DNA of 64,000 nt from Picocystis sp. L7 (lineage: Eukaryota > Chlorophyta > Picocystophyceae > Picocystales > Picocystaceae): NCBI GenBank assembly GCA_020975725.1, contig QXJR01000006.1, forward strand, positions 434,001-498,000, read 5' to 3'. Shown one piece after another: positions 42,934 to 53,472 of this stretch. Position 1 is the first letter of the stretch. Every line of letters begins with the position of its first letter. The notes beneath the pieces are model-generated. The model was given only the letters and a program-made list of their open reading frames with translations. It ran no database searches and was not told the origin of the DNA. The position numbers and the translations under genes were made by a program.

Positions 42934-43552
42934 CATCCAGGACAGCAGGTGACGGTATCGGACAGCCAGGTGGGCTGCTTTGGAGGCATCCAGGACAGCA
43001 GGTGACGGCATCGGACAGCCAGGTGGGCTGCTTTGGAGGCATCCAGGACAGCAGGTGACGGCATCGGACAGCCAGGTGGGCTGCTTTGGAGGCATCCAGG
43101 ACAGCAGGTGACGGTAATTGAGGCAGCCAGGTGGGCTGCTTTGGAGGCTTCCAGGACAGCAGGTGACGGCATCGGACAGCCAGGTGGGCTGCTTTGGAGG
43201 CTTCCAGGACAGCAGGTGACGGCATCGGACAGCCAGGTGGGCTGCTTTGGAGGCATCCAGGACAGCAGGTGACGGCATCGGACAGCCAGGTGGGCTGCTT
43301 TGGAGGCATCCAGGACAGCAGGTGACGGCATCGGACAGCCAGGTGGGCTGCTTTGGAGGCTTCCAGGACAGCAGGTGACGGCATCGGACAGCCAGGTGGG
43401 CTGCTTTGGAGGCTTCCAGGACAGCAGGTGACGGCATCGGACAGCCAGGTGGGCTGCTTTGGAGGCTTCCAGGACAGCAGGTGACGGCATCGGACAGCCA
43501 GGTGGGCTGCTTTGGAGGCTTCCAGGACAGCAGGTGCCGGTAATTGAGGCAG
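42934..43552 (+). repeat. 53-bp tandem array, left arm of MULE B'
   Basis: About 11.7 units of the same 53-bp repeat; more units here begin CTTCCAGG instead of CATCCAGG than in MULE B, so the arrays evolve separately. Confidence 0.95.
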
Positions 43553-43575
43553 ATCTCTTGGGTCCCATTCAGCAC

Positions 43576-45927
43576 ATGGAGCAAAGTTTACTCCATATTG
43601 GGCCTGTTGGCTTCCCACAGGGCCCTTGGTCTACGGCTGAGGGGGCTTTGTGTGAAGTGAACACATTTTTAAGTTTGTGTGAAGATGGTAAATCGTGGGT
43701 TCGGTTTGGTGGGTCGATACCGGCTACAAAAAAATCTGGACAAAGGAAGAAAATCTTGTGTCGCAGAAGTGGCAACCGCCCCTCTCAAGCCCATATACGG
43801 CGAACAACAACTCAATGTAATGGTTGCCCCTATGGGTTCATCGTTGAGGAACGTGATGGCAAATGGTACTTGAAACGTTTTATTTCCCTAGTTCACAACC
43901 ATGAATTGTTCAAGGAGGATCATGTGGGTGAATTGCGGGTAATACCCCCGGAACGGACCATTCCCAATGAAGTATTGGATTATGGGCAATCCTTGTTACG
44001 ATCGGGTATGCGGATGCGAGATATACATGTGAGCTTACAACAAATGATGAAAGACAAAGGAGAAACACCAATGTGGACATACAAGGATGTTTGTAACAAG
44101 TTGGCACCTTCTTTGGGGGAAAAAGCAAGAGATTGTAGTGACTTTCTAAATCTACTTCGCAACCGTCATGATAGCAAGTCGTGGAACATTCATTGCGATA
44201 ATGAAGGAAGATTGTCGAGGGCATTCTTCACCCTCGAGGAGGGTAAAGAGGCGTGGATCAAAGCTTCGAGTTCGCGGGTTCTTCTTTATGATACTAGTCA
44301 TGCCACGAACAGACATGGGATGAAGCTTGGGTGTTTTTGTACAACTAATGCAAATGGGATGACGGTCATTGTTGCTTGCTCTTTGCTCGTGCAAGAGACC
44401 GTTGAAGATTTTGAGTGGGTTTTCAAATCCCTCGAGGATGCTTCAAATGGTCATGCACCCCGTGTGGTGTTGACAGATGGTGACCAAGCGATGGCATATG
44501 CATTGAAGAGTACATGGCCGGAAGTAACTCATTTGCTATGCCTATGGCACTTTGCACAAAACGTGGTGAAGAACTTGAAGCCGATTCTTGGGAATTCATG
44601 GTCCACATTTCGCAAGTTATTCTGGGAGATAGCAATGGACTCGGATGCCCGGTCAATCGAATCATTTGAGAGAAATTTTGAACAGCTCAAGGAGCTTGTT
44701 TCGAAGGTTCTAGCAGAGAGGGCCAACAAGGGTGGAAAACGTGCTGAAGGTACATCTTTCGAAGATCACAATGATTGGAAAACGTCCCAAGTAGAGGCCC
44801 CACTCGATGAAGGGACATACCAAGCAGACGGCAAATCAATGGGCTCTTCAACTATGCCTTCTAAAAAGTGGACGACGACACAAAAAGCAACAAGGTACTT
44901 AGATATGATGTATGCAAAAAGGAGACAATGGGCTAGTAGATGGACTTGGCAACATTTCACTCAAGGGGCTCATTCCACTCAACGGTCAGAATCTATACAC
45001 GCTGCCATCAAGGGGTTTCTTTCCTCTCGGAGTTCGTTAACTCACTTGTTGAACAAGTTGTCTGAATACGCCAATGAGAAAATGAGTGAAAATTATATGC
45101 GTGTTCTACATGGGAGACTATTTCAAGCTAGCCAGATTTTGCATTCACCTCTTCTTGATAGTGCGGCTGATTTCATCACTCCATTTGCATGGCGTCATCT
45201 GAGCGGGCAACTAAACCAAGCACAATATTACCTTGTGAGTAAAGAAGGTGGGATGGCAAGTGAACAATATCGTGTTCAAAGAATTCGTACAAATTCGACT
45301 CACAACGAGCCAAATAGTGTCCGTATGGAGGGTGCTAATGAAGCTACCGAGCAAACCATTGAAACTACCAATTCTTTGGATGCGGAGCTAGGAATATCAT
45401 CAAGATTGGACAGCCGCTCAACTTCCCTTGGGAGATGTTCATGCCAATATAGCTTAAACATGGGCTTGCCTTGTAGGCATATGTTGGCTCTCTATATTCA
45501 CAAGCAAATCTTCTCATTCAATGGTGATGAATTCAATGAAAATTGGAAGCTTGAATGCAACCAACGAACATTGAATGCATATAAAGACTTTTACTCAACA
45601 AGCAATGCTCCAAATGTTGAGTTATTGGCCATTAGAGAGAAAGAATTGCAAACAAAAGAACAAGTTTATGTAGCAATCCAACAAAAGGCCAAATATGTAT
45701 GTGAGTTGGCATCATGTGTGAATGATCAAAGCACTACCGACATCGTACTAAGGGAACTTGACAAACTTGCAGCCACCATAGTAGAAAAACACTCATCGCT
45801 TGGGTCACCCCCTAACGTTCCAATCCATGCGCAAGGAGCATGCCAAATGTTAAACCCTCCATCGGTACGTGGCAGGGGGAGACCACAGCAAAAAAGGCGG
45901 AGGCCATGTACGGAGATTCATAAGTAG
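43576..45927 (+). CDS. MULE B' transposase (783 aa)
   Basis: FAR1/Jittery-like transposase, same length and domains as that of MULE B. I noted only one amino-acid change (Ser to Thr in S-S-S-M-P / S-S-T-M-P, about 44850) and one silent change (about 45062). Catalytic Asp/Asp/Glu motifs and SWIM finger are all present. The upstream open extension (43459-43575) is minisatellite. It lies between inverted 53-bp arrays, which may serve as subterminal binding sites. Confidence 0.9.
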   Translation: MEQSLLHIGPVGFPQGPWSTAEGALCEVNTFLSLCEDGKSWVRFGGSIPATKKSGQRKKILCRRSGNRPSQAHIRRTTTQCNGCPYGFIVEERDGKWYLKRFISLVHNHELFKEDHVGELRVIPPERTIPNEVLDYGQSLLRSGMRMRDIHVSLQQMMKDKGETPMWTYKDVCNKLAPSLGEKARDCSDFLNLLRNRHDSKSWNIHCDNEGRLSRAFFTLEEGKEAWIKASSSRVLLYDTSHATNRHGMKLGCFCTTNANGMTVIVACSLLVQETVEDFEWVFKSLEDASNGHAPRVVLTDGDQAMAYALKSTWPEVTHLLCLWHFAQNVVKNLKPILGNSWSTFRKLFWEIAMDSDARSIESFERNFEQLKELVSKVLAERANKGGKRAEGTSFEDHNDWKTSQVEAPLDEGTYQADGKSMGSSTMPSKKWTTTQKATRYLDMMYAKRRQWASRWTWQHFTQGAHSTQRSESIHAAIKGFLSSRSSLTHLLNKLSEYANEKMSENYMRVLHGRLFQASQILHSPLLDSAADFITPFAWRHLSGQLNQAQYYLVSKEGGMASEQYRVQRIRTNSTHNEPNSVRMEGANEATEQTIETTNSLDAELGISSRLDSRSTSLGRCSCQYSLNMGLPCRHMLALYIHKQIFSFNGDEFNENWKLECNQRTLNAYKDFYSTSNAPNVELLAIREKELQTKEQVYVAIQQKAKYVCELASCVNDQSTTDIVLRELDKLAATIVEKHSSLGSPPNVPIHAQGACQMLNPPSVRGRGRPQQKRRRPCTEIHK

Positions 45928-46042
45928 TTCAAGGATAGCAGATGCAGCTGTTGAGAAGATGAAGTCATTTACCACATTTACAGCACACTCCAGCTCAACC
46001 TCCTTAACTCTTTTCCAACCAACTTTCAAAGGTGGCTCTTAA

Positions 46043-48704
46043 CTGCAGCCCACCTGGCTGCCTCAATTACCGTCACCTGCTGTCCTGGATGCCTCCAAAG
46101 CAGCCCACCTGGCTGTCCGATGCCGTCACCTGCTGTCCTGGATGCCTCCAAAGCAGCCCACCTGGCTGTCCGATGCCGTCACCTGCTGTCCTGGATGCCT
46201 CCAAAGCAGCCCACCTGGCTGTCCGATGCCGTCACCTGCTGTCCTGGATGCCTCCAAAGCAGCCCACCTGGCTGTCCGATGCCGTCACCTGCTGTCCTGG
46301 ATGCCTCCAAAGCAGCCCACCTGGCTGTCCGATGCCGTCACCTGCTGTCCTGGATGCCTCCAAAGCAGCCCACCTGGCTGTCCGATGCCGTCACCTGCTG
46401 TCCTGGATGCCTCCAAAGCAGCCCACCTGGCTGTCCGATGCCGTCACCTGCTGTCCTGGATGCCTCCAAAGCAGCCCACCTGGCTGTCCGATGCCGTCAC
46501 CTGCTGTCCTGGATGCCTCCAAAGCAGCCCACCTGGCTGCCTCTATTACCGTCACCTGCTGTCCTGGATGCCTCCAAAGCAGCCCACCTGGCTGTCCGAT
46601 GCCGTCACCTGCTGTCCTGGATGCCTCCAAAGCAGCCCACCTGGCTGTCCGATGCCGTCACCTGCTGTCCTGGAAGCCTCCAAAGCAGCCCACCTGGCTG
46701 TCCGATGCCATCACCTGCTGTCCTGGATGCCTCCAAAGCAGCCCACCTGGCTGTCCGATGCCGTCACCTGCTGTCCTGGATGCCTCCAAAGCAGCCCACC
46801 TGGCTGCCTCAATTACCGTCACCTGCTGTCCTGGATGCCTCCAAAGCAGCCCACCTGGCTGTCCGATGCCGTCACCTGCTGTCCTGGATGCCTCCAAAGC
46901 AGCCCACCTGGCTGTCCGATGCCGTCACCTGCTGTCCTGGATGCCTCCAAAGCAGCCCACCTGGCTGTCCGATGCCGTCACCTGCTGTCCTGGATGCCTC
47001 CAAAGCAGCCCACCTGGCTGTCCGATGCCGTCACCTGCTGTCCTGGATGCCTCCAAAGCAGCCCACCTGGCTGTCCGATGCCGTCACCTGCTGTCCTGGA
47101 TGCCTCCAAAGCAGCCCACCTGGCTGCCTCTATTACCGTCACCTGCTGTCCTGGATGCCTCCAAAGCAGCCCACCTGGCTGTCCGATGCCGTCACCTGCT
47201 GTCCTGGATGCCTCCAAAGCAGCCCACCTGGCTGTCCGATGCCGTCACCTGCTGTCCTGGAAGCCTCCAAAGCAGCCCACCTGGCTGTCCGATGCCGTCA
47301 CCTGCTGTCCTGGATGCCTCCAAAGCAGCCCACCTGGCTGTCCGATGCCGTCACCTGCTGTCCTGGATGCCTCCAAAGCAGCCCACCTGGCTGCCTCAAT
47401 TACCGTCACCTGCTGTCCTGGATGCCTCCAAAGCAGCCCACCTGGCTGTCCGATGCCGTCACCTGCTGTCCTGGATGCCTCCAAAGCAGCCCACCTGGCT
47501 GTCCGATGCCGTCACCTGCTGTCCTGGATGCCTCCAAAGCAGCCCACCTGGCTGTCCGATGCCGTCACCTGCTGTCCTGGATGCCTCCAAAGCAGCCCAC
47601 CTGGCTGTCCGATGCCGTCACCTGCTGTCCTGGATGCCTCCAAAGCAGCCCACCTGGCTGTCCGATGCCGTCACCTGCTGTCCTGGATGCCTCCAAAGCA
47701 GCCCACCTGGCTGCCTCTATTACCGTCACCTGCTGTCCTGGATGCCTCCAAAGCAGCCCACCTGGCTGTCCGATGCCGTCACCTGCTGTCCTGGATGCCT
47801 CCAAAGCAGCCCACCTGGCTGTCCGATGCCGTCACCTGCTGTCCTGGAAGCCTCCAAAGCAGCCCACCTGGCTGTCCGATGCCATCACCTGCTGTCCTGG
47901 ATGCCTCCAAAGCAGCCCACCTGGCTGTCCGATGCCGTCACCTGCTGTCCTGGATGCCTCCAAAGCAGCCCACCTGGCTGCCTCAATTACCGTCACCTGC
48001 TGTCCTGGATGCCTCCAAAGCAGCCCACCTGGCTGTCCGATGCCGTCACCTGCTGTCCTGGATGCCTCCAAAGCAGCCCACCTGGCTGTCCGATGCCGTC
48101 ACCTGCTGTCCTGGATGCCTCCAAAGCAGCCCACCTGGCTGTCCGATGCCGTCACCTGCTGTCCTGGATGCCTCCAAAGCAGCCCACCTGGCTGTCCGAT
48201 GCCGTCACCTGCTGTCCTGGATGCCTCCAAAGCAGCCCACCTGGCTGTCCGATGCCGTCACCTGCTGTCCTGGATGCCTCCAAAGCAGCCCACCTGGCTG
48301 CCTCTATTACCGTCACCTGCTGTCCTGGATGCCTCCAAAGCAGCCCACCTGGCTGTCCGATGCCGTCACCTGCTGTCCTGGATGCCTCCAAAGCAGCCCA
48401 CCTGGCTGTCCGATGCCGTCACCTGCTGTCCTGGAAGCCTCCAAAGCAGCCCACCTGGCTGTCCGATGCCGTCACCTGCTGTCCTGGATGCCTCCAAAGC
48501 AGCCCACCTGGCTGTCCGATGCCGTCACCTGCTGTCCTGGATGCCTCCAAAGCAGCCCACCTGGCTGCCTCAATTACCGTCACCTGCTGTCCTGGATGCC
48601 TCCAAAGCAGCCCACCTGGCTGTCCGATGCCGTCACCTGCTGTCCTGGATGCCTCCAAAGCAGCCCACCTGGCTGTCCGATACCGTCACCTGCTGTCCTG
48701 GATG
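46043..48704 (-). repeat. Expanded 53-bp array with 587-bp higher-order repeat
   Basis: About 50 units over 2.66 kb, against 8-13 in the other three arrays. Variant units (TAATTG and TAATAG types) recur every 587 bp, equal to 11 units of 53 plus two 2-bp insertions. There are about four such periods (for example 46391, 46978, 47565, 48152), so the expansion went by duplication of an 11-unit block. Confidence 0.95.
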
Positions 48705-49208
48705 TCGCAAATGCAGCCCGCAACAACACCCACGGTCGGCGCCTGCTGTCTTTTCGGTTGCTGCTGGCGGGTGTGAACAGGCTGCCGAGACGTGTTGATC
48801 GACGTGCGTCTTTTTCTCGGCTGTGTTCGCGTTCTTTCGCGGTGGTCTGTGGCGGGAAAGTCGTCGGAAATGGCTCAGCAGGTCGATCAATGTATGAGTC
48901 CTTTGGTTGTTTTGGCTTAGTCGTTTCCTTGTCCTCCGGTGAGACCCAAGGGTGCCCCCCCTTCGCCTCACAGTGGAGCGGGAATCGCTCTGCGGCAGTT
49001 GTCGCTTTCGAGACAGGCGATCGATGAATCGGTGAATCGTTCAAGCGAATATTTCGAAGACACGAGCAGGAATCCTCGTTCCTCTGCATCTTTTGTTCAA
49101 AAGTGTATATTTACTCCTCGATGTTTGGTTCGAATGGAACGGACGGTGGTTGATCCCGCAGAGGAAAAAACTGGCTAATTTGTAGCCTGGCTACAAATAG
49201 ATAAACCG

Positions 49209-49797
49209 GTATCGAGATCATGGGAACAGATGTCCATGAGAGACCCGGGAAGGATCGCGATATGCCAAACCCACCACGAAAGGCACAAAGAAGAAGCGGA
49301 TAAAGATTCGAACGATATTGGCGGTCACATCCCCAATGCTCTTCTTCCGACATGCGGGCATTCGTAACTCAAGCGGTGGACCCCGTCAAAAATCATTGTG
49401 GAAATGGTGAATGACGGACCCACGAGTCGCTTCTTTCAAGGTAAGATGAAGACCAAGGGTTCCGATTATGATTCGATGCACTTGCTGCGATACCCTCCTC
49501 GGTTCCCGTTCAATCGTGAAGCCTAAAAAGTGCTTCGAGAGCTACGAACAAGTTCTAGCACAATAGTTTCCCATTACGCCACGTGTGCCTTCGAGTCTCA
49601 TGGACGCTTTTCGGTTTGCACGTGCTAGTGGGCCTGCTTTCGACTTCAAACGATCGCAATAACGAAGGCACAAGTTTGAAGGGATGGATAGTGGCTATCG
49701 TTTCCAAGACAAAACTTGCAGCAATCCCTTCTCCGTATTGACCGAGGGGCATGTTTGTGCTCGATCGTTGGGAAAAATCATTACTTCTAGCCGCATC
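49209..49797. other. unassigned flank left of E7
   Basis: About 590 bp with mixed base composition and no recognised gene or repeat; short frames only. It continues at 57250 across the E7 insertion (CATC duplicated), so it is the original target DNA. Confidence 0.5.
49794..49797. repeat. E7 target duplication CATC, left
   Basis: CATC at 49794-49797 recurs at 57250-57253 directly outside the right LTR. Confidence 0.7.
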
Positions 49798-50444
49798 TGT
49801 TGTGGTTCTTGTTACTCGCACGGCAAATCACCGTGCGGTTAGCTTGGATGAAAGCACTTTTCGTGAGGCGGAGCAAGGTGGCTGGTGTGGTCGCGTGGAG
49901 AACCTGAGCACGCTTGAGAGCTGGAGTCAGGAAGGTTCTGGTTCGATTACAAAGTCCCGTGAGAGGTCCTAGAGAGGTCTCGCACAGGGGGATGGTCTCG
50001 CCAGGCCTTATCCGCCCAAGACGGCCAAGGGCCAAGATCTCCTGGCGGCTCCTGTGCTCCATCGGATGGTGGAGCACAGGCGACCTGGTCGATGCATCCG
50101 GCTGGGGCGCTCCTGGCCGTTCGATCCCTCGATCGGATCGAGCCAGTAGATTCGATCCCCCGGTTTCGAGCACCGGATCGTGTGGAGGGCAGCCGACCTG
50201 GGGGTCGAAACCTCCACCTGGTCGGGGCACCGATCGGTGCTGAACCGAGGATCCCGTGAGGGGGGACCTCGCCCCGGTCCGTCTGGTACAGGTGGGGGGA
50301 TCCCTACTGTAAGGGAATACCCCAACCCCAACCATCCATTCAAGCATGCAAATCCGAGTCCCCTGCCCTTGTCTGGGCGGCTGAGGACAGTAAGGGGACA
50401 AAGAGGCTCCTCGATGGGGGGCCTGGGACGATGAGTCCATTACA
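49798..50444 (-). repeat. E7 3' LTR (647 bp)
   Basis: TGTTGTGG to CATTACA; pair of 56603-57249. Its GC-rich interior resembles the other gypsy LTR interiors in the window. Confidence 0.95.
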
Positions 50445-50479
50445 GTCTCCCGGTTCCCTGCGTAGCAGCAAGAAAACAC

Positions 50480-50890
50480 TAGCTGTATGCCACCGCAACA
50501 GGGTTGTAAAGCATGCTTCTGACCTCTGTTGTTGTGTGGCGAGTCTTGTAACCGTCTGTCCAAAGTACGGTATGTCCATCCGATTGAACGATGCCTTGAT
50601 AATGTTGCACGCCTTGATCCACTTCAAAAGCATCCATAACCACTGATCCAGGAAGTTTGGTAGGTGGCTGCCACTGCTGTCGTTGACGGGTGCTGTAAGG
50701 CATGGATGTCCAAGTCCAGGTGTTTTGCAGTACTGGATTCGGTGTAAGCAGGTATGCACCCTGCTTGTGTTGTTCCACTGCATGACGATTGCGTTTGTTG
50801 ATGCCGCACTCCGGCAAGCATCCATTAGTTTCTTCCAAGTCCAATATTTCATCCAGGATTGTTGCATCTTCATCAAGCCAGTAAGTTTGC
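50480..50890 (-). CDS. E7 pol tail with Tudor-like segment
   Basis: Continues the pol region after the chromo-like part. Encodes L-E-E-T-N-G-C-L-P-E-C-G, shared with the E6 tail, then a segment Y-Q-G-I-V ... V-L-W-T-D-G-Y-K-T-R resembling a Tudor/MSH6-like barrel. Equivalent in position to the Tudor-like end of E5 pol. Function unknown; chromatin targeting is a guess. Confidence 0.6.
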
Positions 50891-53472
50891 TAATCGTGTC
50901 CGCGAACCCAGTAGCGTATTGCCTTTGCAGGAAACTGTGAAAAGTCTCGCACCAAGTACCGTGCAACTGGCCATCGATCCATCGTTGTCTCTTGCACTGA
51001 GGTGGGAAGACTGTCCAAGGGCTGTATAGGATGGTCCAATGGAAAGAGGGACCGATCTGAATCAATCCATGGTAGCAGGCGGTCCACGTGAAAGCGGTTC
51101 TGAAAGCGTGTGCTAGGGGGCAGCACTAAACTGTATGCATCATTGCCAAGTGCTTTATCGATGCAGTACGGTCCTTCCCAGTAAGGTTCGAGCTTCGGGC
51201 GATCCTGCGTGTCCTTCAGTCCGTATTGTAACTTTACCCAATCACCAGGCTTGAACGTACGAGCAGGAAGATGTTGGGTGGAGGCAACCTGTTGTTTGGC
51301 GCGGTCCACCAGTAAGTCTTGAATGGCACTGTATACTTTTCTCTGTGCTGTAAGCAATCCAGTGATCATTTTGTTTGGGGAAGTAAGCAGATTTCTTGTT
51401 TCAGTACCAGTGGTCACCAACTGCAGGTGCCACGGTAGGCGGGAAGGGCAGCCATATAGCATTTCAAAGGGGCTGCGTTCCAAAAGCGAGTGCACGCTGT
51501 CGTTGTATGCGTGCGCTGCGGCCTGCAAATACTGATCCCAATTCTCTGGTTTATCGGTCATTGTTCGCAGTGTCTGCAACAGCGTGCGATGTTGGCGTTC
51601 GACCGGACCTTGAGACTGTGAATGATAAGGGGTGCCTGTCTTGTGGCTAGACCCCAAAGCTGTGCAATAAGCAGCGAACAGCTTCCGATAGGCTGGACCA
51701 TTGTCGGTATGTATGATGGTGGGTGTGTGGTACTTGTACACCACATTGTCCAGTAAGGCACGAGCTTGACGAGTGGCTGACCATGATGTATGCATGGGAA
51801 CGTAAACAGCGAACTTCGTAAGCCGATCCACTAACGTGATCACTGCATTGTGATGATCAGGGGTGAGTGGCAGGCCTTCTACCACATCAAGCACTACTGT
51901 ATGGAAAGGATGTGGATAATACCTCATTTCTGGCAGCTGCGGGCGCGCACGGCTGGTGTTTGTAGGCTTCATCCTTTGGCAGGTGGGACACCGTGCCACA
52001 AACTGCTTGATGTGGGCCTTCATGCCGGGCCAATAAAAGTGTCGGCGGGCAGCTTCATATGTGCGATGGGCGCCAAAGTGGGCGCGATCGTGCACCAGGT
52101 GGAGCATGTCTTGGCGGAGAGCGTTGTCCAAGGGGGCTTGGAGAATTGCTGGCCCTGCATAGTGTCCCAGTGGTGATGTTGCGTTGTCACGGAATAAGAG
52201 GCCATCTCTGCAGATGTAACCTGCAGGTGGATGCTTCAGTTTGTTTGGATAGTCTTTGTCATGCAAGATTGCTGTGCGAATACGCGATAGCAGCGGTACG
52301 TTGGTGATGTGTGCTGCTGACCCATTGTCGTTGGACGAGCTGCGCTGCGTCCGTATTGCGTTCACGGAACCACAAGTTGTATTATCTGCACTACGGGTAC
52401 CTAGCAGTGTACGATTCCACAGCTTGTGCATGTCTGCAATAAGGACACCGAGCCAGCCGACGGGGAACGCATTGCCGCACATTCGTCGTCTTGCTACAGG
52501 TGTAATTTTGTACCCTGCAGTATCTTCAGGCTGCATGCCCACCAGTTTTTCGCGCTCTTGGATGGAAAGTTCGCGCAGAAGATTGTCTTCTCCCACTACC
52601 CAGGTGGTACGCGAACGGTCACTGTGACTGTTGGCGGAAGCCATGAGTGTTGGACATTTTAAGCGGGGCAGCCCCCGTGAATCGAGCGGGGGCGTCGATC
52701 CCTCTTCCAGGCAGTCCTCCCACGTAAGCGGTACTGTGGACAGCAAGTCATGATCGGGTTTCGGCGGTGGAAGATTCGTCCAGCAAAGTCTTGTTCGCTG
52801 CTGCGCGGAGTATTCATCCATGTTGTGTTCCTGGGGTTCTCCCAACCACTCGTTGATGCGCTCCAGATCATTCTGCAGGTGGGCTGCGAACGGAGTACAC
52901 TCTACGATGTAGGAGTGTTCTGTTGGTATACGGGTTCGTATGTCCCTGTTGGCTGTGAATAACTCTCGTGCGTCACGCAGGCCCAATGGCGGGTCTGTGG
53001 TTGAAGTGTTAGCACGTGAGAATGGCTGGCAGGGTACTCCTGCAATCAGCAAGTCCACCGCGGGAAGTTTCCGGCGATGCGCAAGGGTGCGCACGTCGTT
53101 TCCGTATCTGAATATATCTTCCCGTATGAAGAGTCCAGGACGAGTCAAGTGTACTGAGTTGAAGACCCTTTGGATTACTGCTCTACAATCTGGATCTTGT
53201 TCCACTGCAATGTAATTTATAGTGAGTGCTCCATCTTCAGGTATGGCCAGTTCGAGGGCGCGAAGTGTCGTGCCCATTCCTGCACAGAGGTCCAGGATCG
53301 TCATTGTTCGTAACGGTACTGCTGCATCGTTAACCGGATGACGGGAGAAATAGTCGGCTCCCACATTTTCTTTTCCAGGGCGATACTCTACGCTGAACGG
53401 AGCGTAGTACGCTAACTTTTCGATCCAGCGGGCATCGCGTGGCGATAACTGTTGGACACTTTTGGTTGTCAA
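50890..53472 (-). CDS. E7 pol: RNase H end, C5-DNA methyltransferase, integrase, chromo-like part
   Basis: 860 codons. Residues 1-45: RNase H end. Residues about 58-350: cytosine-C5 methyltransferase with motif I I-L-D-L-C-A-G-M-G-T (59-68), motif IV A-G-V-P-C148-Q-P-F-S, motif VI E191-C-T, motif VIII Q224-Q-R-T-R, L-M-A-S...S-D-R (277-286), motif X G333-N-A-F-P-V. Then the integrase HHCC finger (C-P-T-C), core with L-D-V-V-E, H-T-D-N-G and the Glu of Q-G-P-V-E, and at the end a chromo-like R-Y-L-V-R-D-F...I-R-Y-W-V-R-G. The domain would methylate cytosine in DNA, possibly on new element copies; that is inference. Confidence 0.9.
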   Translation of the reverse strand: MTTKSVQQLSPRDARWIEKLAYYAPFSVEYRPGKENVGADYFSRHPVNDAAVPLRTMTILDLCAGMGTTLRALELAIPEDGALTINYIAVEQDPDCRAVIQRVFNSVHLTRPGLFIREDIFRYGNDVRTLAHRRKLPAVDLLIAGVPCQPFSRANTSTTDPPLGLRDARELFTANRDIRTRIPTEHSYIVECTPFAAHLQNDLERINEWLGEPQEHNMDEYSAQQRTRLCWTNLPPPKPDHDLLSTVPLTWEDCLEEGSTPPLDSRGLPRLKCPTLMASANSHSDRSRTTWVVGEDNLLRELSIQEREKLVGMQPEDTAGYKITPVARRRMCGNAFPVGWLGVLIADMHKLWNRTLLGTRSADNTTCGSVNAIRTQRSSSNDNGSAAHITNVPLLSRIRTAILHDKDYPNKLKHPPAGYICRDGLLFRDNATSPLGHYAGPAILQAPLDNALRQDMLHLVHDRAHFGAHRTYEAARRHFYWPGMKAHIKQFVARCPTCQRMKPTNTSRARPQLPEMRYYPHPFHTVVLDVVEGLPLTPDHHNAVITLVDRLTKFAVYVPMHTSWSATRQARALLDNVVYKYHTPTIIHTDNGPAYRKLFAAYCTALGSSHKTGTPYHSQSQGPVERQHRTLLQTLRTMTDKPENWDQYLQAAAHAYNDSVHSLLERSPFEMLYGCPSRLPWHLQLVTTGTETRNLLTSPNKMITGLLTAQRKVYSAIQDLLVDRAKQQVASTQHLPARTFKPGDWVKLQYGLKDTQDRPKLEPYWEGPYCIDKALGNDAYSLVLPPSTRFQNRFHVDRLLPWIDSDRSLFPLDHPIQPLDSLPTSVQETTMDRWPVARYLVRDFSQFPAKAIRYWVRGHD

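Larger units (their letters stand above)
42430..49208 (+). mobile_element. MULE B' (6779 bp), expanded copy
   Basis: Same ends as MULE B (CGATTTATC at 42430; CGGTTTATC reversed at 49208) and a nearly identical transposase gene. Its right arm is about 2.2 kb longer through growth of the 53-bp array. The 9 bases outside each end (GGCCTGAGG; GTATCGAGA) do not match, so the two flanks are not an original target pair. Confidence 0.9.

Noticed and set aside
42934-43552. CRISPR array
   Set aside because: Units are contiguous with no unique spacers, and the setting is a eukaryotic transposon arm.
46032-49027. Three overlapping large proteins of about 900 residues
   Set aside because: They are the three frames of a 53-bp tandem array without stops; the composition repeats every 53 residues and runs into non-coding MULE arm.
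49787-50563. 258-codon frame over the E7 LTR (and its twin at 56577-57278)
   Set aside because: It lies in the LTR, recurs only because the LTR recurs, and has no family motif.
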